Assembly (NCBI GenBank): GCA_018814265.1
Contig: JAHIZU010000088.1
Coordinates: 1-9,438 of the forward strand
Length of the DNA stretch: 9,438 bases
Origin: Candidatus Margulisiibacteriota bacterium
GTDB lineage: Bacteria; Margulisbacteria; WOR-1; O2-12-FULL-45-9
Direction: 5' to 3'
In this document: positions 1 to 6,800 of the stretch, piece after piece
Layout of the letters: every line of letters begins with the position of its first letter
How positions within the stretch are numbered: the stretch's first letter is position 1
Position numbers and translations under genes: made by a program
Notes under the pieces: generated by a model
What the model was told of the DNA's origin: nothing
The model's input: only the letters and a program-made list of their open reading frames with translations
The model's database searches: none

Positions 1-1
1 A

Positions 2-583
2 CTTTTGCGGGTCCTTCAGGAAAAAGAATTTGAGCGGTTAGGCGGAACAAAAACGATCAAGGTTGACCTGCGGGTGATTTGTGCGACACATCAGAATTTA
101 GAGAAGATGGTCAAGGAAAAGAAGTTTCGTGAAGATCTTTTCTATCGCATCAATGTATTTCCGGTAATTCTTCCCCCGTTGCGTGATCGCAAAGAGGATA
201 TTCCACTTTTGGTTGCTCATTTTACGCATAAATACAACAAGGAAAACAATAAGCAGATCGAAGGCGTTAATCGCGCTGCTTTAGATATTCTCATGGCCCA
301 TGATTGGCCAGGGAATGTTCGAGAACTTGAAAATGTGATTGAGCATGCGGTCGTCCTTTGCCAAAAAGATTTGATCTCTCCCCGCGATTTACCAGCCAAT
401 CTCTCCCAAAAAGCGCCGGAAATTAAAACCGAAGGTGCGACTCTGCCCAAGATTGTTGAGTCAATTGAGAAGCAGAAGATAAAAGAGGCGCTTGATCAGT
501 ATAAGACGCAGCGGAAAGCGGCCAAGGCCCTCGGGATTACTGAGCGGATGTTAGGTTATAAGATTTCTAAGTACGGGTTGTAA
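2..583 (+). CDS. Sigma-54-dependent Fis-family transcriptional activator, C-terminal fragment (5' end outside window)
   Basis: This is the C-terminal end of an NtrC/NifA-type enhancer-binding protein, which uses ATP hydrolysis to open sigma-54 RNA polymerase promoters. The frame is open to the left edge (LLRVLQEKEFERLGG), so the receiver or GAF domain, Walker A, GAFTGA loop and Walker B lie outside the window. Visible AAA+ parts are the VDLRVICATHQNLE strand, the FREDLFYRINVFPVILPPLRDR segment with the arginine-finger arginines, and the sensor II motif WPGNVRELENVIEHAV. The last ~45 residues are a Fis-type helix-turn-helix ending AAKALGITERMLGYKISKYGL, a style also seen in NifA-like regulators. 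It ends 46 nt before a -24/-12 promoter for amtB and a second such promoter precedes glnA, so it is probably the local nitrogen activator (inference). Which subfamily it belongs to (NtrC, NifA or other) cannot be decided without the N-terminus. Confidence 0.95.
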   Translation, partial: LLRVLQEKEFERLGGTKTIKVDLRVICATHQNLEKMVKEKKFREDLFYRINVFPVILPPLRDRKEDIPLLVAHFTHKYNKENNKQIEGVNRAALDILMAHDWPGNVRELENVIEHAVVLCQKDLISPRDLPANLSQKAPEIKTEGATLPKIVESIEKQKIKEALDQYKTQRKAAKALGITERMLGYKISKYGL

Positions 584-596
584 ATCAAACAATCTC

Positions 597-608
597 CACA
601 ATTTCGTA
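597..608 (-). promoter_or_regulatory. Candidate activator-binding dyad upstream of amtB
   Basis: Read on the minus strand this is TACGAAATTGTG, matching 10 of 12 positions of the dyad TACAAAATTGTA that occurs twice upstream of glnA. Its centre lies about 27 nt upstream of the -24 element of the amtB promoter, a plausible enhancer position. Assigning it to the neighbouring sigma-54 activator is inference from the shared sequence and location; no known consensus was matched. Confidence 0.4.
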
Positions 609-629
609 ATTTTTTTCCCATTCCCTTCG

Positions 630-645
630 TGGCAATAAGATTGCT
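630..645 (+). promoter_or_regulatory. Sigma-54 (-24/-12) promoter for amtB-glnK
   Basis: TGGCAATAAGATTGCT has the invariant GG and GC doublets separated by 10 nt and fits the sigma-54 consensus TGGCAC-N5-TTGCW at all but one informative position. Transcription should start about 12 nt downstream, near 656, leaving a very short leader before the ATG at 674. The match is to a well-established consensus, and a sigma-54 activator gene lies immediately upstream, so the assignment is strong. Confidence 0.88.
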
Positions 646-673
646 TGTTCTCCTGTGAAAGGGGGAATGAATA

Positions 674-1885
674 ATGATCAATAGCGGTGATACGGCTTGG
701 ATCCTGATTTCAACTGCATTAGTTATCTTGATGACCCCGGCAGTCGGCTTCTTCTACGGTGGGATGGTCCGAAAGAAAAGTATTTTGTCCACCCTGATGA
801 TGTGCTTTGCCGCGCTGTTCCTGATCAGTATCCAGTGGGTTCTGTTTGGTTATACTTTGGCTTTTGGCCCGTCAAAAGCCGGGTTGATCGGTGGTTTGAG
901 CTGGTTGGGTTTGACCGGGGTAGGGCAATTGCCCAATCCTGATTATGCCGCGACCATTCCGGCACTCTGCTTTATGATGTTTCAGGCGGCTTTTGCCATT
1001 ATTACGCCTTCTCTAATCGTGGGCGCTTTTGTGGAGCGGATCAAATTCGCCGCCTTCCTGGTTTTTACCGGCCTCTGGGCCACGCTGGTTTATGATCCAG
1101 TGGCTCACTGGGTCTGGGGTGTTGGCGGCTGGTTAAGGACCATGGGTGTCCTTGATTTTGCCGGCGGCACAGTTGTCCATATTACCGCTGGTTTCTCCGC
1201 CTTGGCTATTGCACTGGTCATTGGTAAAAGGATCGGCTATGGCAAGGATAATATGGAACCCAGCAATATTCCTCTGGTTGTTCTGGGAGCTGTTCTGCTC
1301 TGGTTTGGCTGGTTTGGGTTTAACGGCGGTTCGTCTTTGGCAGCTAACGGCCTGGCAGTTCAGGCGTTTGTAGTTACGAATATTTCCGGCGCCACCGCTG
1401 CCCTGGTCTGGATGATCTTAAGCTGGCTGCATCGCCGTCCCAGCGTTCTGGGTGTGGCAACCGGCGCGGTAGTTGGCCTGGCAGCGATCACTCCGGCTTC
1501 GGGCTTTGTCAGCCCATTGGCGGCAATTGCAATAGGATCTATTGCTTCAGCCATCTCTTACTATATTATAGTATTAAGGATGAAATTGCGGATCGATGAA
1601 TCCCTGGATGTTTTTGCCTGCCACGGCATGGGCAGCTTTTGGGGCGTGGTCGCAACTGGTATTTTTGCCAGCAAAGCGATTAATCCCAGCGGAACGGATG
1701 GCTGGATCTATGGCAATCCAGGGCTGGTCTGGACGCAGTTATTTGGCGCAGTTGTTGTGGCTGTTTTTGCTTTTATTGTGACCTATGTCCTGGCGACATT
1801 GATCGACCTGTTTGTTGGCCTGCGTGTCACAGAAAATGAAGAGCTGGTCGGGCTTGATATTTCTCAGCACGCTGAAACTATTTAA
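674..1885 (+). CDS. amtB: Ammonium transporter, Amt/MEP/Rh family
   Basis: Inner-membrane channel that binds ammonium and conducts NH3/NH4+ into the cell. The 403-residue product is hydrophobic throughout with about 11 membrane segments, the family norm. Family landmarks are visible: the gate-region FMMFQAAFAIITP (residues 100-112), HWVWGVGGWL (145-154), the conserved Asp161 in DFAGGTVVHITAG with the first pore histidine His169, GWFGFNGGS (212-220), and the second pore histidine His317 in DVFACHGMG. The C-terminal tail ENEELVGLDISQHAE resembles the E. coli tail that docks GlnK. There is no obvious cleaved signal peptide; the N-terminus goes straight into the first helix. The start ATG sits about 8 nt after a GGGGG-containing Shine-Dalgarno stretch, and the glnK start follows the stop codon by 14 nt, so the two are co-transcribed from the sigma-54 promoter at 630-645. 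Confidence 0.97.
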   Translation: MINSGDTAWILISTALVILMTPAVGFFYGGMVRKKSILSTLMMCFAALFLISIQWVLFGYTLAFGPSKAGLIGGLSWLGLTGVGQLPNPDYAATIPALCFMMFQAAFAIITPSLIVGAFVERIKFAAFLVFTGLWATLVYDPVAHWVWGVGGWLRTMGVLDFAGGTVVHITAGFSALAIALVIGKRIGYGKDNMEPSNIPLVVLGAVLLWFGWFGFNGGSSLAANGLAVQAFVVTNISGATAALVWMILSWLHRRPSVLGVATGAVVGLAAITPASGFVSPLAAIAIGSIASAISYYIIVLRMKLRIDESLDVFACHGMGSFWGVVATGIFASKAINPSGTDGWIYGNPGLVWTQLFGAVVVAVFAFIVTYVLATLIDLFVGLRVTENEELVGLDISQHAETI

Positions 1886-1899
1886 AAGAGGTGTTAAGA

Positions 1900-2238
1900 A
1901 TGAAAAAAATTGAGGCAATCATCCGTCAGGAGAAAATTGAAGACTTAAGGGAAGCACTTGAGAAAAAGGGTTTTATCGGTATGACCATAACAGAGGTCAG
2001 GGGCCGCGGCAAACAAAAGGGGATTAAACTGGAATGGCGGGTTGGTGAATATACCGTGGAATTCCTGCCCAAGATAAAGCTGGAGATGGTGGTGGAAGAG
2101 AGTAAGTTAAATGAAGCGATTGCAGTGATTGAAGATGTCTGCTCAACCGGGAAGATTGGGGACGGCAAGATCTTTATCTCAAATATAGAGGAGGTGATCA
2201 GGCTGAGCAGCAAGGAGCGCGGGCAAAAAGCAGTCTAA
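1900..2238 (+). CDS. glnK: P-II nitrogen regulatory protein (GlnK/GlnB)
   Basis: Small trimeric signal protein that binds ATP/ADP and 2-oxoglutarate and controls AmtB, nitrogen regulators and related enzymes. The product is 112 residues, the same length as E. coli GlnB, and aligns almost without gaps. The T-loop keeps Gly37, Gln39, Lys40, Gly41, Arg47 (the residue that plugs AmtB in E. coli GlnK) and the uridylylation site Tyr51 in GEYTVEFLPK. The C-terminal P-II signature STGKIGDGKIFI is at 82-93. Differences from E. coli GlnB as I recall it: Trp46 replaces Tyr46, and Ser103 replaces one of the two arginines that contact nucleotide phosphates. A GTG at 1891 is in frame, but the GAGGTG Shine-Dalgarno at 1888-1893 overlaps it and is well spaced for the ATG at 1900. 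The symbol glnK rests on linkage to amtB; sequence alone does not separate it from glnB. Confidence 0.95.
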   Translation: MKKIEAIIRQEKIEDLREALEKKGFIGMTITEVRGRGKQKGIKLEWRVGEYTVEFLPKIKLEMVVEESKLNEAIAVIEDVCSTGKIGDGKIFISNIEEVIRLSSKERGQKAV

Positions 2239-2243
2239 CTATA

Positions 2244-2255
2244 TACAAAATTGTA
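2244..2255 (+). promoter_or_regulatory. Candidate activator-binding dyad, distal copy, upstream of glnA
   Basis: TACAAAATTGTA has inverted arms TACAA and TTGTA around a 2-nt centre. An identical copy lies 30 nt downstream (about three helical turns), and a 10/12 match precedes amtB. Its centre is roughly 90 nt upstream of the predicted glnA start site, typical for an enhancer used by a sigma-54 activator. Binding by the adjacent activator is inferred. Confidence 0.5.
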
Positions 2256-2273
2256 GTAATAATTCATTGAATC

Positions 2274-2285
2274 TACAAAATTGTA
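2274..2285 (+). promoter_or_regulatory. Candidate activator-binding dyad, proximal copy, upstream of glnA
   Basis: An exact second copy of TACAAAATTGTA, about 60 nt upstream of the predicted glnA transcription start. Two identical dyads on the same face of the helix would suit cooperative binding of activator dimers. The identity of both copies is seen directly; the protein partner is inferred. Confidence 0.5.
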
Positions 2286-2288
2286 AAC

Positions 2289-2310
2289 AAAGGGCTTGAT
2301 TTAGCCTTTT
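2289..2310 (+). terminator. Weak candidate terminator after amtB-glnK
   Basis: AAAGGGCT (2289-2296) can pair with AGCCTTTT (2303-2310) around a 6-nt loop, giving 8 pairs including one G-U. The T-run is part of the stem and is followed by AA rather than more T, so this would be a weak terminator at best. It lies between the dyads and the glnA promoter and may instead be incidental. Confidence 0.25.
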
Positions 2311-2315
2311 AATCG

Positions 2316-2331
2316 TGGTAATAAGATTGCT
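2316..2331 (+). promoter_or_regulatory. Sigma-54 (-24/-12) promoter for glnA
   Basis: TGGTAATAAGATTGCT has GG and GC doublets with the canonical 10-nt spacing. It differs from the amtB promoter by one base (T for C in the -24 element), and the identity extends over CGTGGYAATAAGATTGCT. Predicted start is near 2342, giving a ~60-nt leader before glnA. Upstream dyads at 2244 and 2274 support activator control. Confidence 0.85.
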
Positions 2332-2401
2332 ATTTATATATCTATAAGAGATAAGAAGGTCGAGCCGCAAAGCGGTGAATAAACAAAGGAGGTCGAGTTA
2401 A

Positions 2402-3736
2402 ATGCCAACAAAAGAGGAGATATTAAAACAGGTTAAGGATAATGATGTTGAGTTTATCCGGTTATGGTTCACGGATTTGAACGGGATACTAAAGAGTTTC
2501 TCAATTGGTAAAGAAGAGTTAGAGACTGCTTTAACGGATGGGATGGGGTTTGACGGTTCATCGATCACGGGTTTCCAGGCGATCGAGGAAAGCGATATGA
2601 TTGCTATGCCGGATACGGATACTTTTGCCATCCTGCCATGGCGGCCTGAAGAAAAGGCCGTGGCCAGGATGATTTGCGATGTTCTTCAGCCAAGCGCTGG
2701 CAAACATAAACCCTACGAAGGAGACCCCCGCTATGTCTTAAAAAGACAACTGGCTAAAATGAAGAAATTGGGGTTTGACCATTTTTATGTCGGCCCGGAA
2801 TTGGAATATTTCTATTTCAAGGATTCAAAAGGCACGGAGATATTGGACGAAGGAGGCTATTTTGACCTTACGCCATTAGATATGGCTTCTAATTTAAGAA
2901 GGGATACTATTTTTGCTTTGAAAAAGCTGGGCATCCGCGTTGAATATTCCCATCATGAAGTTGCCCCGTCCCAGCATGAGATCGATATGCGCTATGATGA
3001 CGGTCTCAAGATGGCAGATGATATGGTTACCTATCGTTTAACTGTTAAGGAGATCGCTTCTGCCAACGGAGTGTACGCCACTTTTATGCCTAAGCCTATC
3101 TTTGGCCAGAATGGTTCCGGCATGCACTGCCACCAGTCATTGTTCAAAGGCAAAAGCAATGCTTTCTATGATTCCAGCGATAAATATAACCTGTCCAAGG
3201 TGGGCAAGTCTTATATTGCTGGTATCTTAAAACATGCGCCTGAGATGATCTCTGTCCTGGCGCCCTGGGTTAACTCTTACAAGAGATTGGTCCCTGGCTA
3301 TGAAGCGCCGGTCTATATTGCCTGGTCAAGAAGGAATAGATCTGCCTTGATCCGTGTTCCCATGTACCAGCCGGGCAAGGAAGCTGCCACCAGGATGGAG
3401 CTCAGGTGTCCGGATCCATCCGGCAACCCATATCTGCAATTAGCAGTTATGTTAGCGGCCGGTCTAAAGGGGATCGAGGAAGAGTACAAGCTCGGTGATC
3501 CAATGGAGCTCAACCTTTATCACTTGACTGATGAGGAAAGGGCAGAGCGCGGGATCAAATCCCTGCCGCCAAGTCTGGGCGAAGCTATCGAGATCGCGCA
3601 AAAGAGCGAATTGCTTCGTGAAACACTGGGCGACCACTGTTTTGAAAGATTTATTGAACTGAAAAAGAAAGAGTGGGATGAATTCCGCATCCAGGTAACT
3701 GAATACGAAATAAAGAAATATTTACCCATACTTTGA
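2402..3736 (+). CDS. glnA: Glutamine synthetase, type I (GSI-alpha-like length)
   Basis: ATP-dependent ligation of ammonia to glutamate to make glutamine in the cytoplasm; dodecameric family. The 444-residue product has the beta-grasp N-domain (DGSSITGF, 51-58) and a complete active site: Glu133 and Glu135 in GPELEYF, Glu186 in SHHEVAP, Glu193, His242 in NGSGMHC, the flap loop NSYKRLVPGYEAP with Glu301, Arg318, and Glu333/Arg335 in RMELRCPDP. Length matches the B. subtilis alpha type, not the ~468-residue beta type with its extra ~25 residues. Tyr373 (NLYHLTDEER) aligns with the adenylylated tyrosine of beta enzymes, but alpha enzymes also have a tyrosine there, so it does not prove adenylylation. 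Ala60 stands where B. subtilis has the feedback-loop Arg62. AAAGGAGG at 2385-2392 is a strong Shine-Dalgarno 9 nt before the ATG. The upstream sigma-54 promoter points to nitrogen control. Confidence 0.98.
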   Translation: MPTKEEILKQVKDNDVEFIRLWFTDLNGILKSFSIGKEELETALTDGMGFDGSSITGFQAIEESDMIAMPDTDTFAILPWRPEEKAVARMICDVLQPSAGKHKPYEGDPRYVLKRQLAKMKKLGFDHFYVGPELEYFYFKDSKGTEILDEGGYFDLTPLDMASNLRRDTIFALKKLGIRVEYSHHEVAPSQHEIDMRYDDGLKMADDMVTYRLTVKEIASANGVYATFMPKPIFGQNGSGMHCHQSLFKGKSNAFYDSSDKYNLSKVGKSYIAGILKHAPEMISVLAPWVNSYKRLVPGYEAPVYIAWSRRNRSALIRVPMYQPGKEAATRMELRCPDPSGNPYLQLAVMLAAGLKGIEEEYKLGDPMELNLYHLTDEERAERGIKSLPPSLGEAIEIAQKSELLRETLGDHCFERFIELKKKEWDEFRIQVTEYEIKKYLPIL

Positions 3737-3738
3737 GT

Positions 3739-3744
3739 TATAAT
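3739..3744 (+). promoter_or_regulatory. Possible -10 box ahead of gltB
   Basis: A perfect TATAAT lies just after the glnA stop codon. At 16-18 nt upstream I see only AT-rich sequence, no TTGACA-like -35, and no extended -10 TG. A constitutive gltBD promoter is possible; read-through from glnA is the alternative. Confidence 0.25.
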
Positions 3745-3826
3745 GGGGTGAGGCTTTTCGGCTCGACACCTTTGAGTCTCGCCCCTCTATTTTCCAACAA
3801 AGGTGTCGGGGAAGCAAAGGTGTCGG
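3745..3826 (+). promoter_or_regulatory. Structured gltB leader with alternative pairings around the ribosome binding site
   Basis: The arm CGACACCTTTG (3764-3774) is perfectly complementary to CAAAGGTGTCG at 3798-3808, and also to a second copy at 3815-3825. Pairing with the second copy would bury the AAAGG Shine-Dalgarno of gltB. A separate stem can form between 3745-3755 and 3775-3785 (11 pairs, two G-U). Its loop contains the first arm, so the two stems interleave as an H-type pseudoknot with no gap at 3774/3775. The pairings are read from the sequence; a regulatory role, or a palindromic repeat element with no such role, is inference. I do not recognise a known riboswitch class. Confidence 0.45.
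3816..3820 (+). promoter_or_regulatory. Shine-Dalgarno that sets the gltB start at 3830
   Basis: AAAGG lies 9 nt before ATG 3830. The in-frame GTG at 3803 has no such site in front of it and sits inside a repeat arm, and ATG 3845 has only a poorly spaced GGAAG, so 3830 is the best start. Confidence 0.6.
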
Positions 3827-3829
3827 AAG

Positions 3830-6800
3830 ATGCCATATGACAAAATGCAAAAAAAACAAGGTTTGTATGATCCGCAATTTGAACATGACAATTGCGGCGT
3901 CGGCTTTGTGGTCAACATCAACGGTCAAAAGTCCCGCGATATTATCCAGCAAGGACTCCAGGTACTAAAACGTCTGGCGCACCGCGGCGCAGTAGGTGCT
4001 GATCCAAAAACCGGTGACGGCGCCGGAATCCTCATCCAGATCCCGCACGATTTCCTGGCCAAAGAATTTCCAAGCCTGCCTCGTTATAGTGCTTATGGCA
4101 CTGGGCTAATCTTTTTACCTCAGAATAAGAGAATGCGCAATATCTGCAAAGATGTTATTGCTAGGATTGTGGAGCAAGAGGGGCAGGTTTTAATTGGCTG
4201 GCGTCCCGTTCCAGTTGATGATTCTGAGATTGGCAAAACCGCCAAAGAAACACAACCAGCTATCGAGCAGGTTTTTATTGGTAAAGGTAAAGAAGTAAAT
4301 ACCAGGCTGGATTTGGAACGCAAACTTTATGGAATTCGCCGGGAAGCAGAAAAAGAGATCAATGCCGAGGGTTTTTATATTACCAACCTTTCTACCCGCA
4401 CCCTTGCTTACAAAGGCCTGCTCATGGCTGATCAGGTGGAAAATTATTTTCTTGACCTAAAAGATCCGGATTTAAAAAGCTCAATTGCCCTGGTCCATTC
4501 CCGTTATAGCACCAACACTTTCCCAACCTGGGATTTAGCCCAGCCCTTCAGGTTCCTGGCTCACAATGGTGAAATTAATACTTTACGCGGCAACATTAAT
4601 TGGATGCGCGCGCGTGGGATTGACGTTATTGTGCCCGGTGGCAGCGATTCTGCTTCTTTAGATAATGTTTTTGAACTGCTGGTTCTATCCGGCAGGCCAA
4701 TGTCCCATGCCATGATGATGCTTATTCCTGGCGCTTGGGAACATAACCATTTGATGAACAAAGAAGTCCGGGACTTTTACAAGTACCACGCTTGTTTTAT
4801 GGAACCTTGGGATGGTCCAGCTGCCGTTGCTTTTACTGATGGTAAGCATGTCGGTGCGGTTCTGGATAGAAATGGTTTGCGGCCGGCGCGCTATCTTGTT
4901 ACAAAAAGCGGCCTGGTGGTTATGGCTTCTGAAGTCGGTGTGCTGGATATTGATCCAAAAGAGATTAAAGTTTCTGGCAGGCTTGAGCCGGGAAAAATGT
5001 TTTACATTGATACAGAAACCCAGCGCATTGTGGAAGACGATGAAATTAAAGAAGAAATCTATTCCCGCCGCTTTTACGGCCAGTGGCTCAAAGAAAACAT
5101 GGTTGAGCTGGATGAGCTGCACAAAGTCAGCGTGACCGCAGAGGAGCAGTTAGATATTAAAACCATGTTGAAGGCCTTTGGTTATACTCGTGAGGATTTA
5201 AGAATGGTGCTCAAACCCATGGCTGAAAAAGGCAAAGAACCAGTCGGTTCAATGGGCAATGATACGCCACACGCAGTGCTTTCGAGCAAACCGCAGCTGC
5301 TTTACAACTATTTCCGGCAATTATTTGCCCAGGTGACAAATCCGGCAATTGATCCGATTCGCGAAGGCCTGGTCATGAGCTTAGAAAGCTATATTGGACC
5401 GCAGCAGGATATTCTTACGGAAACGCCGGAGCATTGCCGTAAATTAAGGGTAAAAGAGCCGATTTTGACTAATGAGGAATTAGAGCGGATCAGGCATATT
5501 CAAAAAGAAGGGTTTAAAACCAAGACAGTAAGTTTATTATACCCCACACTTAAGTGTGGGGTATCTACCGTTACTAAAGCCTTGGATAGGGTCTGTAAGG
5601 AAGCAGAAGAAGCGATTAGCGAAGGCTGCGCGTTTATTGTTCTAAGCGATCGCGGCGTAGACGAAAAACAGGCAACTTTGCCGGCCTTGTTGGCTGTTGG
5701 AGCGCTGCATCATCATTTAATTCGCAAAGCTTTGCGCACCAAAGTTAGTTTGATCTTAGAAAGCGCGGAACCGCGTGAAGTGCATCACTTTGCCTGTTTG
5801 TTTGGCTATGGTGTTGACCTGGTTAACCCTTATCTGGCTTATGAGGCGATTGCAATGCTGGTGGCTGAAGGGGATGTGGTGTTGGATGCCAAAACTGCGA
5901 TCAATAATTTCCGCAAAGCGGTTCATAAAGGAATTAAGAAAATCTTGTCCAAGATGGGGATTTCAACTTTAAATAGTTATCGCGGCGCGCAAATCTTTGA
6001 GGTATTAGGCATTAGCGATGAGGTAGTAGGTAAATGCTTTGAAGGAACCCCCTCACGTATTGGCGGTGCTGGTTTTGCGGAAATTGCTAAGGAAACTTTA
6101 ATTAAACATTACAACGCGTTTAACGTAGTAGCAGAGCTTGCTCTGCCGGGGAGCGAAGCAAGCTTCGCAACTACGATATTACCGAGCGGCGGGCTTTACC
6201 AGTGGCGCCGGGACGGTGAATTTCATCTCTGGAATCCAGAGAGCATCTCCGCTATCCAGGATGCTGCCTGGAATAATAATTATGATCGTTATAAAGAATT
6301 TTCTAATCTTATAAATGATCAATCCCAAAACCCGACTACTTTGCGGTCATTACTTAAATTCAAGAAGGCTAAATCGGTCCCTATTTCCGAAGTTGAACCA
6401 GTTGAAAGTATTCTTAAACGTTTTACTACTGGCGCGATGAGTTTTGGTTCCATCAGCGGGCCAGCGCATGAAACTATTGCCCAAGCCATGAATCTGATTG
6501 GCGGCAAATCAAATACTGGCGAAGGCGGAGAGGATCCTGCCAGGTTTGGAAATAATCGAAGGTCAGCGATTAAACAAGTGGCTTCCGGTCGTTTTGGCGT
6601 TACTACTAACTATTTAATAAATGCAGATGAGCTGCAAATCAAGATTGCACAAGGAGCGAAACCAGGCGAGGGCGGGCAGCTGCCTGGTCATAAAGTCAGT
6701 GAAATAATTGCTAAAACTCGTTACACCACACCAGGTGTAACCTTAATCTCACCGCCGCCGCACCATGATATTTATTCAATTGAGGATTTGGCCCAATTAA

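Noticed and set aside
610..616. T-run after the activator gene as an intrinsic terminator
   Set aside because: No stable GC-rich hairpin precedes the run of T, so a terminator is not supported.
923..934. 12-bp palindrome GGGCAATTGCCC in amtB
   Set aside because: Short, no flanking structure, and it falls in an ordinary loop of the transporter; chance is a fair explanation.
3745..3826. Known glutamine riboswitch (glnA RNA or Downstream-peptide motif)
   Set aside because: I do not see the conserved core of those motifs; only the pseudoknot-like layout is suggestive.
3803..3829. GTG 3803 as the gltB start, adding nine residues
   Set aside because: No Shine-Dalgarno precedes it, the codon sits in a repeat arm, and the extra residues are translated repeat sequence; ATG 3830 is better placed.
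4685..5122. 145-codon open frame on the minus strand
   Set aside because: Antisense to the gltB glutaminase domain; no recognisable protein features.
6720..6741. 8-bp hairpin GTTACACC/GGTGTAAC in gltB
   Set aside because: It encodes the conserved RYTTPGVTLISPPPHHD stretch, so the bases are explained by protein constraint, unlike the three elements reported.
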